From Argonema antarcticum A004/B2 (lineage in GTDB: Bacteria; Cyanobacteriota; Cyanobacteriia; Cyanobacteriales; Aerosakkonemataceae), in NCBI RefSeq assembly GCF_023333585.1, contig NZ_JAIQZN010000037.1, positions 1-64,000 of the forward strand: a stretch of DNA of 64,000 nucleotides, read 5' to 3'. A model generated the notes under the pieces. That model did not search any database, was not told the origin of the DNA, and saw nothing but the letters and a program-made list of their open reading frames with translations. This document shows, one piece after another, positions 50,905-59,288 of this stretch. The stretch's first letter is position 1, and each line of letters begins with the position of its first letter. The translations under genes were made by a program, and so were the position numbers.

Positions 50905-50961
50905 GGGCAGACAATTGTCAGTTGCAGTAAGGATAAAACTATCAAAGTCTGGAATTTATAG
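50905..50961 (+). pseudogene. Small WD40 C-terminal remnant
   Basis: In frame: QTIVSCSKDKTIKVWNL then TAG (50959-50961), the last strands of a WD40 repeat. No start codon or further repeat upstream. It lies 30 bases after the two-receiver gene. Confidence 0.7.
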
Positions 50962-51003
50962 GCAAAAAAAGCTCAACGCACGCTAGAAGTGCGATCGCAT
51001 TCG

Positions 51004-52731
51004 TCAACTTGAAATTAAATTCCTCAAACCTTCCCAATCAGCAAATCTTTCAGCTTTCTTTAATAGCGCAGTCATGGCAAGGGTAGGAATAGGCGGACTA
51101 AAATAGTAGCCTTGAATTTCATGACAACCTTGTGCTTTGACGTATTCACACTGTTCTTGTGTTTCTACACCCTCAGCGGTGATATTTAAGTCTAGACTTT
51201 TTGCCAAAGTGATAATTGCGTTGGTAACTGCTCCGTTATGGGAGTTAGAAACAACGTCGCGCACAAAAGAGCGATCGATCTTCAGAGTATGGAGCGGAAA
51301 ACGTCTCAAGTAGTTTAAAGATGAATAACCAGTGCCAAAATCATCCAGTGCTAACTTAACACCCAACTCACGCAATTCTTCTAGTACGCTAATTGACTGT
51401 TCGAGATTCTCCATCATCAGACTTTCCGTAACCTCAAGTTCTAAATAAGCGGGATTGAGTTGTGTCTCTTTTAGGATCGAGGCGATGCGTTCAACCAGAT
51501 TCGGTTGTGCCAACTGGCGAGCTGACAAATTAACTGCTACACGCAACGATTGCGATACCGATTCCTGCCAAAGTCGGTTTTGAGTGCAAGCGGTACGTAG
51601 AACCCATTCCCCAATGGGAACGATCGAACCATTAGCCTCTGCAATGGGGATAAATTTGGTTGGAGAGATGAGTCCAAGTTCGGGGTTTTGCCAACGCAAT
51701 AGCGCTTCTACGCTAACAATTCTGCCCGTATTGGTGTCAACTCGTGGCTGATAGTAAAGTTGCAGTTCGTTTCGCTGTAAAGCATAACGCAATTTACTTT
51801 CTAAAGCTAAGCGTTCCTGCAATTGTGCATTCATGTTAGCCGAGTAAAACTGGTAGTTGTTTGGCATCTGCCGATAAGCTTCATCGACTGCTGTATTGGC
51901 ACTTTGCAAAAGTCGATCGACAGTATTGCCATCAAAGGGATAGATAGCAATGCCAATACTAGCGACAGTATTTACCCGATCGCCATATAAATTGATGGGT
52001 AAGGCGAGTGAATTGAGGACCGATCGACAAAACTCTACCACATCCTCTGATGCAGTTAGCTCGGTAAGTGCGATCGCAAATTCATCACTGCCAATCCGAG
52101 AAAGCATATCGAGAGTGGATATATTGGCACTCAGCCGTTCCGCAACTACTCTGAGTAGCCGATCGGCTGCATCGCTTCCCAAAGCATTGTTAATTTCTCT
52201 AAAGTTATTCAACTTCAAAGCCATCACAGCTAACAATTGATTTCTTTCCTGATTTCGTAACAAAGCTTGTTGGAGACGATCGCCAAATAAAACTCGATTT
52301 GGAAGACTTGTGATGGCATCGTAGTTAGTTAAATGGTCGATCGCTTCATCTAGTTTGTGAATTGTTTGTACTGTATCTGCCATCAAAATACCTACTTCAT
52401 CAGTATATTTAGTTGGCAGGTTAGGTAGCTTTTTTTGATTTATATACGCTCTTTGTGCTAAATAGGTGAGGATGATAGGCGCTAGCAATTTGTGCAAAGC
52501 ATATAGGGTGACGCCTGTGCCAATTAAAGTCGCAACTAGCGCAATTAATAGCACGCGCAGAGTTGTCTCCAACGAAAATGAGTTGATGACTAAAAAATAA
52601 ACTAAAAGAGCTAAAAGCGGTACGTGGGTTCCTAAAAATGCCACGCACATAATTTTACCCTCGTAGCTTTTCGGACGGGGCAGTTTTGAAAGTAATACGT
52701 AAAGCCACAGTTCTCGATCTGTTATTTTCAT
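51004..52731 (-). CDS. GGDEF-EAL protein (cyclic di-GMP turnover), membrane-bound
   Basis: 575 residues. Two N-terminal membrane segments (about 27-75) and a short HAMP-like linker. The GGDEF domain signature is altered to RIGSDEFAI (about 219-227). A full EAL domain follows with SVEALLRWQNPE, LELEVTESLMM and LALDDFGTGYSSL, the residues needed for phosphodiesterase activity. The Gly-to-Ser change in GGDEF may weaken or abolish cyclase activity, leaving mainly cyclic di-GMP hydrolysis (inference). ATG at 52731 is used; the TTG at 52743 is less likely. Confidence 0.92.
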   Translation of the reverse strand: MKITDRELWLYVLLSKLPRPKSYEGKIMCVAFLGTHVPLLALLVYFLVINSFSLETTLRVLLIALVATLIGTGVTLYALHKLLAPIILTYLAQRAYINQKKLPNLPTKYTDEVGILMADTVQTIHKLDEAIDHLTNYDAITSLPNRVLFGDRLQQALLRNQERNQLLAVMALKLNNFREINNALGSDAADRLLRVVAERLSANISTLDMLSRIGSDEFAIALTELTASEDVVEFCRSVLNSLALPINLYGDRVNTVASIGIAIYPFDGNTVDRLLQSANTAVDEAYRQMPNNYQFYSANMNAQLQERLALESKLRYALQRNELQLYYQPRVDTNTGRIVSVEALLRWQNPELGLISPTKFIPIAEANGSIVPIGEWVLRTACTQNRLWQESVSQSLRVAVNLSARQLAQPNLVERIASILKETQLNPAYLELEVTESLMMENLEQSISVLEELRELGVKLALDDFGTGYSSLNYLRRFPLHTLKIDRSFVRDVVSNSHNGAVTNAIITLAKSLDLNITAEGVETQEQCEYVKAQGCHEIQGYYFSPPIPTLAMTALLKKAERFADWEGLRNLISS

Positions 52732-52908
52732 AAAAAACACCAAATAACTTTATTTGTAATTTGCTAAAGTGAAATTGTTTTGCTTGAGCAAAGCCTTTCA
52801 GAAAATTAACTGAAGTCATTTTGGCAAAATTATAAAATTTGACCTATTTACTTATAAGGCGAGTTGATTGGATTGTAAATTTGCATAATAAAGCGATTCT
52901 TTTTTACT
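52732..52908. other. Leader side of the 602-base spacer after the GGDEF-EAL gene
   Basis: AT-rich sequence that should hold the GGDEF-EAL promoter. No gene is seen. The rest of the 602-base gap up to 53333 is mostly the two mobile-type elements at 52909-53014 and 53068-53253. Confidence 0.4.
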
Positions 52909-53014
52909 TACAGCGGTTCCCGCTGTAATGAGGTACACTAAATATTCTGTAGCGGTTTGTAATAAATTGGTCTACTAATTACTACTGTACCTCATAAGAG
53001 CGGGAACCGCTGTA
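52909..53014. mobile_element. MITE-like element with TACAGCGGTTCCCGCT ends
   Basis: 106 bases. The left end is TACAGCGGTTCCCGCT followed by GTAATGAGGTACA. The right end is its reverse complement (TGTACCTCATAAG, AGCGGGAACCGCTGTA) with three mismatches in about 28. The outer TA at both ends suits a TA target duplication, as with IS630/Tc1-type MITEs. No coding capacity. Confidence 0.75.
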
Positions 53015-53067
53015 TCTTTTAGCTTAGCAACAAAGTGTGAAAAACTAGAGAAGACACAAATATAAGT

Positions 53068-53253
53068 AATATCATTTCCGGTTGCATCGGTAGCGTAAGC
53101 GTGATGCGAGAAATTGTCTGTGGTCATCGAGAGTTAAATTTTTACCACAGATGTAGGCGCTTCGCCTTCCCGTAGGGTAGACAGATGAACACAGATGAAC
53201 ACAGATAAGAGAGTTATTTTTTTTAGACAACCGATGCCACCGGACATGATATA
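53068..53253. mobile_element. Dispersed element with AATATCAT..CCGG ends, copy 1
   Basis: 24-base terminal inverted repeats (53068-53091 and 53230-53253) with about three mismatches. The interior repeats ACAGATGAACACAGATGAAC and a T-rich stretch. On the minus strand from 53127 it encodes MTTDNFSHHAYATDATG, the same start as the gene at 57774-58091, but the frame is not continued. Compared with copy 2 at 58032-58193 it has an extra segment of about 25 bases around 53143-53168. Confidence 0.75.
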
Positions 53254-53333
53254 AGGGAAATGTCGATCGCACTCCAAAAAAGAGCGATCTCCTGTTGGCA
53301 AGCGATCGCACTTCTTAATTTTTCAGATCGGAT

Positions 53334-55064
53334 CTAACGAGCTAGAGCTAACATTGGTTCCTTAACCTGGACACATTTCCTTAGCGGTTCCCTGATGTGA
53401 CTGAAATCGCGGGGTTGTGTTTTGGGTTCAAACAGTCCTTCTGACTCCCATTTTTTGGGGTCTAAACCCATAGCCCAAGCATTCACCCACATCGACTTTG
53501 GAAACTTGGATAGCATTTCGGGCATTGTATCCTCGACTGCTAACAAGAAGATTGAGATAGCCAATGCCTCGCAATCGTCTAAGTTTGGCATCCGATCGTC
53601 AATCAGCTCTTGCTCAGTTGTGGTGGATTTTAAATTACGCTGACGGATTTCCATCAAAAAGGGCAGCCCTTTCCAATAATCTAAAAACCCAAAGTCCAGC
53701 CGCCGCAAGGACTTTGCTCGCCACTCCAGAAGCAACCCCTCCATCCGTTTGTCTAGCTGTATTGCTGGATGATCGACACCTACGTAAGTTTTGGGTGTTT
53801 TTCCTGGATCGAGAAAGTCAGGATTAAATACCAGCGGCGAAACGAAAGACGATCCTACCGCAATATTCCAGATGTTTTTCATTCCCATCACGACGCCGTG
53901 GTCTGTATAGGAATAGTTATTGTGAATGCTCTCGCTCAAACCATCATTTTGGCCGATGTAAAAATTACTAGCCTCTTCTACCATTTCCTCAGTTAGCTTG
54001 CCCTCACGGTCAAGTCTAATCATGTGAGTTTGTAAGGTATTTGCGTAGGAAATTAAATCGGAACCAGGCGAATATAATGGATCGGCAAAAACGGCAGCTT
54101 CCCCTACACAACCCCAGCGATTTATCGAGAATACTTTCGTACTGGAGTAGCTGTATCTTGGCATTTTCTTAAAGTCGATCACCTCTCTTCCTTTGAGGTT
54201 TTCTGCCACTACAGGTTCGTTCCTTTCTAACCACTCGAATGCTAGTTCTTGTGTATGAAATTCACTAAAAGGCTGAAATTCTTCACTTGCCACAATCCCA
54301 AGGCTGGTGTGGTTTGTAGCTAGGGGAATTAGCCAGACCCAGTAGCCACGACCGCACAAATGATTTGTGGAGTAATAGCGGTTATTATTGGGAACGCGAT
54401 CGTGCCATTCTTTTTCTGTGCTTGGCACAAAATCGCTGATATCAACACGACCTTTTACGCGGAACCACGCCGCATTAAATTTGGGATCGTTGGGTTTTGC
54501 TAAACCGAGTTTCCTTTGGATATAACGGCGACGCCCCATTGCGTCAACTACCCAACGAGCGCTAATCGTTTTATATTCTTTGCTATCTTGCTGGATGTAA
54601 ACAATTTGGTGCGGTTCTTCGAGATTTTCGGAAATATCAATGTCTTTAACTAAACAATTTTCTAGGACTTCTATGCCCATCTCTTTGTTGAAGAGACGCA
54701 GATCGTTCTCAAGTTTACCGCGATCTATTTGATAACTTCCGGGCTTGGGAGGAAAATCGGAAATACCAAATTCGGGTCGCTTGTGAAGTTCGCCTTTTGT
54801 GTTTCCGTAGAAATACCGAAGTCCGAGTTTAGGTAAATGCTCTCTCTCGAAGTACTCTTCTAATTGGAGAATTTGACCGAAGTAGTAAGCGCCATCGTAA
54901 ACTGATGATTCTCCAACTTTAAACGCTGCTTCTGGTAGGGGATAAGCATCTTTGTCTAGTACTACAACCGAAAGCTCAGGCATAGTTAGCTTTAGTTGTC
55001 GTGCCAGAGTCGATCCTGCTAGACCTCCGCCGCAAATTACAACGTCATATATCTTTTCGTTCAT
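53334..55064 (-). CDS. Flavin-dependent halogenase-like FAD oxidoreductase
   Basis: 576 residues. FAD-binding GGGLAGSTLARQL (12-24), KVGESSV (49-55) and GCVGEAAVFADPLYSPG with the second FAD motif. Two features point to the halogenase group: WVWLIP (242-247), fitting WxWxIP, and LPKLGLRYF, whose K79 lies where halogenases place the catalytic Lys. The protein could instead be a related monooxygenase or dehydrogenase. No separate flavin reductase or natural-product gene is adjacent, so the substrate is unknown. Start ATG at 55064 after AAGGAG-like sequence (GAAGGAGAAAC). Confidence 0.75.
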   Translation of the reverse strand: MNEKIYDVVICGGGLAGSTLARQLKLTMPELSVVVLDKDAYPLPEAAFKVGESSVYDGAYYFGQILQLEEYFEREHLPKLGLRYFYGNTKGELHKRPEFGISDFPPKPGSYQIDRGKLENDLRLFNKEMGIEVLENCLVKDIDISENLEEPHQIVYIQQDSKEYKTISARWVVDAMGRRRYIQRKLGLAKPNDPKFNAAWFRVKGRVDISDFVPSTEKEWHDRVPNNNRYYSTNHLCGRGYWVWLIPLATNHTSLGIVASEEFQPFSEFHTQELAFEWLERNEPVVAENLKGREVIDFKKMPRYSYSSTKVFSINRWGCVGEAAVFADPLYSPGSDLISYANTLQTHMIRLDREGKLTEEMVEEASNFYIGQNDGLSESIHNNYSYTDHGVVMGMKNIWNIAVGSSFVSPLVFNPDFLDPGKTPKTYVGVDHPAIQLDKRMEGLLLEWRAKSLRRLDFGFLDYWKGLPFLMEIRQRNLKSTTTEQELIDDRMPNLDDCEALAISIFLLAVEDTMPEMLSKFPKSMWVNAWAMGLDPKKWESEGLFEPKTQPRDFSHIREPLRKCVQVKEPMLALAR

Positions 55065-55337
55065 TTAAAAGTTTCTCCTTCTTTTAGCTTTCATTATGGT
55101 GTCACAAATCACTTAAAATTGCCATAGATACGAAGAGTAATTAAACCTATTCCTACTTTTCCTACTTTGAGGATGCAGCATAAGGAAGTTTGCTACTACT
55201 TTTACTACTCTGAGATAGAAAAGAAGGAAGCTTAATCTTTTTTTTACTTTCACTAGGTAGCGATCGCACTCCCATCCCATACCCATTTCTCTTTCCCCAC
55301 GTCATAATACAAAAGGTACTACAACACCGAAAGTACA

Positions 55338-56573
55338 ATGGCACACAACCAGCCCAGAGCCTATGATGTCGTCTTAGGCAGTCAAACCCCTACTCCTGTC
55401 GGTGCAGCCGTTTTGGGAGGAATAGCAGGCGTGAAGCGGCGCTTAAACAGTGCGATCGCAGCCCAAAGAGTGGCAGCCCTCCAAGAGACGAGCAAATATG
55501 GGGAAACTGGTTTAGAACTGGTGTTTTCCGCCTTGAGGGATGAATCGTGGCAAGTTCGGCAAACTGCTTACTTGCTACTACAAGATTGCGAGTATGATAT
55601 TTTACAACAAGTTTTACAAGAACACAACCCTTATCAATTGTTTGGGTGTTTGCACAGATATCCTACAGCCAACTTCACTACTTATGCTCTGACTATCTCT
55701 CCCAACGGACAAACGCTCATCAGTGGTGGGAGTGACAAAATTATTACGGCCCGATCGCTCTACACTGGCAGAATCATCCGCACCCTCAAAGGACATACAG
55801 AAGGAGTAAAATCCCTTGCTATCAGTCCTTCTGGGCAAACTCTTGTTAGTAGCAGTTGGGATAACACCGTCAAAGTTTGGAACTTACAAAATGCTGGTAA
55901 TTATATCCCAAGTATCCCACAAAGTAAAACGCTCGACAATGGATTGCTATACACTCTCGTTCCCCATTTCGAGGCAGTTAATTGTGTTGCGATCGCACCT
56001 GATGGCAAAACTCTGCTCACTGCCAGTGAAGATTATACCATAAAATTGTGGAATTTAGCAACTAAAAAAATACTTGCCACTTTATCTGGACATACAGATG
56101 GAGTAAAATCCATTGCTATTAGCCCAGATGGAAAGATTTTAGCCAGCGCCAGTGCTGACTCAACTATCAAATTGTGGAATTTATTCACAGGTGAATTATT
56201 GCATACCCTCACCGGACATTCAGAGTCGGTTAAATCTGTAGCAATTAGTCCAGATGGAAAAATTATCGTTAGTGGCGGACAGGATAAAACAATTAAGCTG
56301 TGGAACTTGCAAACGGGAGAATTATTACGCACTCTCACCGGACATTGGGACGAGGTGAACGCTGTTGCTATCAGTCGAAATGGATACAGTTTTCTTAGTT
56401 GCAGTCGCGATGAAACAATTAGATTGTGGCATCTGCGGACGGGAACGCAAATGCACATTTTAGAAGGACATAATAATGCCGTTGCTACAGTTGCAATCAA
56501 TCCCGATGGCGACAAAATTGTTAGCAGCAGTTGGGATCGAACAATTAGAGTTTGGGGAGTGCGAGGAGTATGA
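55338..56573 (+). CDS. WD40 protein with VLGGQ/HEAT-like N-terminus
   Basis: 411 residues. The N-terminal ~100 residues (YDVVLGSQTPTPVGAAVLGG, then helices ending VRQTAYLLLQDCE) share the module found in the middle of the receiver protein at 49668. Six to seven WD40 repeats follow from about residue 115, with GH...SVAISPDGK...WNL units (for example [18 protein letters not shown] and IIVSGGQDKTIKLWNL). It should be a scaffold. It ends in ATGA overlap with the next gene. WD40 fragments at 49400 and 50905 derive from relatives. Confidence 0.9.
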   Translation: MAHNQPRAYDVVLGSQTPTPVGAAVLGGIAGVKRRLNSAIAAQRVAALQETSKYGETGLELVFSALRDESWQVRQTAYLLLQDCEYDILQQVLQEHNPYQLFGCLHRYPTANFTTYALTISPNGQTLISGGSDKIITARSLYTGRIIRTLKGHTEGVKSLAISPSGQTLVSSSWDNTVKVWNLQNAGNYIPSIPQSKTLDNGLLYTLVPHFEAVNCVAIAPDGKTLLTASEDYTIKLWNLATKKILATLSGHTDGVKSIAISPDGKILASASADSTIKLWNLFTGELLHTLTGHSESVKSVAISPDGKIIVSGGQDKTIKLWNLQTGELLRTLTGHWDEVNAVAISRNGYSFLSCSRDETIRLWHLRTGTQMHILEGHNNAVATVAINPDGDKIVSSSWDRTIRVWGVRGV

Positions 56574-56845
56574 AAAAGCGATCGATAAATTCCAGTAATA
56601 ATGCGATCGATCCTAAATCTTTACAACCAGACCAAGATGTTGCTACCATAAAACTGGTTGACTACGCTCTTAGTCTCGTTAGAAACTCTTCCCGAAAAAA
56701 CAGGATTAAGCACTATCTGTTTTACGGGACATCAATCCAACGGAATTATGCAGCACTTTACTTCAAGCGGATTAAAGATACAGAAGTCTTAACCGAAGCT
56801 GTAAAACACCGTAGGAGCGATCGAGTTCAGGCATTTTCTAAGTGA
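56570..56845 (+). CDS. Small basic protein downstream of the WD40 gene
   Basis: 91 residues; I do not recognise a family. A polar N-terminal stretch (about 1-25) is followed by helices: IKLVDYALSLVRNSSRKNRI, YLFYGTSIQRNYAALYFKRI and TEVLTEAVKHRRSDRVQAF. ATG at 56570 overlaps the stop of the WD40 gene (ATGA) and has GCGAGGAG just before it, so it is translationally coupled and likely works with the WD40 protein. The upstream TTG in the same frame is not needed. Confidence 0.7.
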   Translation: MKKRSINSSNNAIDPKSLQPDQDVATIKLVDYALSLVRNSSRKNRIKHYLFYGTSIQRNYAALYFKRIKDTEVLTEAVKHRRSDRVQAFSK

Positions 56846-56863
56846 AACAAGGAGACGGTAACA

Positions 56864-57430
56864 ATGATTGTAACCCAGAAAAAAACATACAGCTTTGAAG
56901 AATATCTTGCCTATCACGACGACACTGACCTCAAGTATGAACTGTTTAATGGAGAGTTAATACCCATGCCCCCAGCCAGCGGAATACACGCTCTGATTAT
57001 GGTATTTCTGTACGATATTTTTAAGGCAGAAATCCAACGCTTAGGTTTAAATTGGCTCGCCATACCGAATAGCGTAGGCGTTCGCACTGCTGAAAGAAAA
57101 TCCAGAATTCCAGATTTAGTAATTCTCTCAGAAATTCAACGAGAATCAATCAGAACGATGTCTTCTGCTGTCTTAGAATCTTCTCCTATACTAGCCGTGG
57201 AAATTGTGAGTGAAGGAAACCCCCAAGATGATTACCGCTACAAACGCTCTGAATATGCGGTGCGAGGAATTCCTGAATATTGGATTGTCGATCCGATTAA
57301 GTCCAAAATTTCTATATTGTTGCTAGTTGAAGGATTTTACGAGCGAACAGAGTTTACAGGAAATCAAACAATTTTGTCGGAGACTTTCCCAGAATTAACG
57401 TTAACTGTTGAGCAAATCTTGGCAGCATAA
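56864..57430 (+). CDS. Uma2-family endonuclease-like protein (DUF820)
   Basis: 188 residues: TYSFEEYLAYHDDTDLKYEL and FNGELIPMPPASGIH near the start, SRIPDLVILSE (about 86-96) and LAVEIVSEGNPQDDYRYKRSEY in parts (about 110-131), then YWIVDPIKSKI. This is the PD-(D/E)XK-like Uma2 layout; biological role not established. ATG at 56864 follows AAGGAG. It comes 18 bases after the small basic gene, so it may belong to the same transcript. Confidence 0.87.
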   Translation: MIVTQKKTYSFEEYLAYHDDTDLKYELFNGELIPMPPASGIHALIMVFLYDIFKAEIQRLGLNWLAIPNSVGVRTAERKSRIPDLVILSEIQRESIRTMSSAVLESSPILAVEIVSEGNPQDDYRYKRSEYAVRGIPEYWIVDPIKSKISILLLVEGFYERTEFTGNQTILSETFPELTLTVEQILAA

Positions 57431-57433
57431 GAG

Positions 57434-57751
57434 TTAGGCTTGATGTTTGGCAATTAATTCCCGTACAGCAGGAACTAGCTCTGTGGGAATCTGCATCGTT
57501 GTTTTGGTATTATTCTCCACAGTTTTGTCGTAAATTTGTCGCTCGGAGTGTAATGCTTTGGGCGGCTTCCATTTATCCAGACTTTTTACTAAGTCTTTAC
57601 GGAGAGCCTCTAAAAAATAATAATCATTGCCTATTTCAGAAGCCTCATCTTCATCCACATCTTCGATAACCGCGAGACGTTCTTTGTATGCCTTCATCTG
57701 ATATTCGATCGCATCAATGATAAACATTGTTGCTTTATATGATAGCTCCAT
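57434..57751 (-). CDS. Hypothetical protein, possible partner of the Tse2-like gene
   Basis: 105 residues, acidic and mostly helical: ATMFIIDAIEYQMKAYKERL, AVIEDVDEDEASEIGNDYYF, then LHSERQIYDKTVENNTKT and a C-terminal helix TELVPAVRELIAKHQ. I do not recognise a family. It starts 22 bases after the upstream gene at 57774-58091, with AAGGAA before its ATG, so the two form an operon. Size, charge and position fit an antitoxin or immunity protein, but this is inference. Confidence 0.6.
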   Translation of the reverse strand: MELSYKATMFIIDAIEYQMKAYKERLAVIEDVDEDEASEIGNDYYFLEALRKDLVKSLDKWKPPKALHSERQIYDKTVENNTKTTMQIPTELVPAVRELIAKHQA

Positions 57752-57773
57752 GTGAAGTTCCTTATGGTAATGG

Positions 57774-58091
57774 TCAACCCACTCTGTAGAAAGATGCGCC
57801 TATAAGTCGAAGCGCAGCTTTGTATAAGTCCATCGGCATCGTTTCACTCGGTTCCCATACCCAGTGATCGCTGTAGTCATTAAGCAATCTCAGTTCAGGC
57901 GGAATGTCAGTTCCCAGATCTAATTTCCACCAGTTTTTCCCCACTCCAGGAGTGGCAAAAGTCGAAATTCCACTTGGTATTTCTCCTTGTGAAGTAGCTT
58001 TGACCCAGAGTTGCCCGTTATGTTCATAGGTAATATCATGTCCGGTTGCATCGGTAGCGTAAGCGTGATGCGAGAAATTGTCTGTTGTCAT
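57774..58091 (-). CDS. Tse2-like ADP-ribosyltransferase-fold toxin candidate
   Basis: 105 residues. The part from about residue 27 (GQLWVKATSQGEIPSGISTF) through KLDLGTDIPPELRLLNDYSD and HWVWEPSETMPMDLYKAALR resembles, by eye, the Tse2-type toxin pattern (G-T-x-I-P-x-x-L ... H-x-x-x-x-P ... M-P). The first ~20 codons (MTTDNFSHHAYATDATGHDI) lie inside a dispersed repeat element (58032-58193), so the N-terminus may be recruited and the true start could be later. A second gene follows in the operon. Family assignment is tentative. Confidence 0.55.
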   Translation of the reverse strand: MTTDNFSHHAYATDATGHDITYEHNGQLWVKATSQGEIPSGISTFATPGVGKNWWKLDLGTDIPPELRLLNDYSDHWVWEPSETMPMDLYKAALRLIGASFYRVG

Positions 58092-58193
58092 CGAGGGTTA
58101 AATTTTAACCACAGATGAAGACAGATGAACACAGATGAACACAGATAAGAGAGTTATTTTTTTTAGACAACCGATGCCACCGGACATGATATA
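58032..58193. mobile_element. Dispersed element with AATATCAT..CCGG ends, copy 2
   Basis: 162 bases with 24-base terminal inverted repeats (58032-58055 and 58170-58193, two mismatches), closely matching copy 1 at 53068-53253. It carries the start codon and first ~20 codons of the gene at 57774-58091, the repeat ACAGATGAACACAGATGAAC and a T-rich stretch. It must therefore supply the leader, and perhaps the promoter, of that gene. Confidence 0.78.
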
Positions 58194-58340
58194 ATAACGT
58201 CTCTGGAGCGGACATTATCCATTTTAGGGGAACTAGCGTTTCCCTGACGATATAGATCGAGTGGTGTTTTAAACATTCTTGAACGTAGGCTGACCAACTA
58301 AATGCTAAGGACTAGCATAATTCGTCGATCAGCCCGATCG

Positions 58341-58715
58341 CTACACCCACCTAGCCACAACTACCCGCACCGTTCCATCTGACAGAGTTTCTTCCTCCTC
58401 AACATTAAAACCTTCCGCTTGTACTGTCGCCATTAAAGTTTTGTGAGCGTACTTTTGGGTAATTGAATTAACAAACTGTTGCTGATTAATCCTCGCTCCC
58501 CAAAAATCTGCCACCAATTCATAATTTTCACCATCGCGGCGAAAACCCAGATCGTAACCATTCGACTGGCGAATCACATATTCAGCCTCAGTTTTATCGC
58601 CATTATATCCTCGTACAAACGCATTGCGATCGACCTGATACCCCAATTCCTCCAAACACTCATGCAGAATTTCGGCGTTTTTGATTTGGACTTTAATTGT
58701 GGTGAAATGAGACAT
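58341..58715 (-). CDS. ycf35: DUF1257 protein (Ycf35-like)
   Basis: 124 residues: SHFTTIKVQIKNAEILHECL, then GYQVDRNAFVRGYNGDKTEA and VIRQSNGYDLGFRRDGENYE, ending with EEEETLSDGTVRVVVARWV in parts. This is the DUF1257 family, which includes plastid Ycf35. Function unknown. ATG at 58715 follows TGGAGAAT. A paralogue lies just upstream (58801-59214), and both follow the Ycf46-like ATPase on the same strand. Confidence 0.88.
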   Translation of the reverse strand: MSHFTTIKVQIKNAEILHECLEELGYQVDRNAFVRGYNGDKTEAEYVIRQSNGYDLGFRRDGENYELVADFWGARINQQQFVNSITQKYAHKTLMATVQAEGFNVEEEETLSDGTVRVVVARWV

Positions 58716-58800
58716 GAAATATTCTCCATTTAATTTCAAATTTGAGATATCCGATCGCAGATTTAAGGCGACATTTTTTCATCTGCAATCGGCAATTCTT

Positions 58801-59214
58801 TTACACCCAGCGTCCTACCAATACCCGAATCGTACCATCCGCTAAAGTTTCTTCCTCTTCAATGGTAAACCCTTGTTCCGGTACTGTCGCCATCAGTACG
58901 TGATAGCCGTAGCGCTGAGTTAATTGGTTCAACCATTGTTGGGAATATTTGTAGGCCCGATCGTATGAAGAAATCACAGCTTCATAGCTGTCATCCTCCT
59001 GCTTCTTGAAGCCGATATCGTTGCTTGCGGAACCCAGGTATTGGCGGCGGATAACCACTTCTGCCGTTTCCTCCCGTAAATCGCCCTGAAAACCATAAAG
59101 TTTTTGGGCTTCTTCGTGAACTTCAACCTTATCTTTGAAACCCACATCTTCTAACGCCTTCACCAGCGCGTTAATATCTCTGATCTCTGTTTTGATGGAA
59201 GTGAAATGGGACAT
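58801..59214 (-). CDS. ycf35: DUF1257 protein (Ycf35-like)
   Basis: 137 residues with the same family pattern as the next gene: SHFTSIKTEIRDINALVKAL, VIRRQYLGSASNDIGFKKQE and EEEETLADGTIRVLVGRWV. The two share the frame of the family but differ strongly in the middle, so the duplication is old. The N-terminal half has a distinctive YGFQGDLREETAEVV. It lies 74 bases downstream of the Ycf46-like gene. ATG at 59214. Confidence 0.9.
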   Translation of the reverse strand: MSHFTSIKTEIRDINALVKALEDVGFKDKVEVHEEAQKLYGFQGDLREETAEVVIRRQYLGSASNDIGFKKQEDDSYEAVISSYDRAYKYSQQWLNQLTQRYGYHVLMATVPEQGFTIEEEETLADGTIRVLVGRWV

Positions 59215-59288
59215 GACTTTAACTCTCCTTAGTTAATTTCAAATTTGAGATTTAAAATTGCAAATTTAATTCAATTTACAATCATTTT

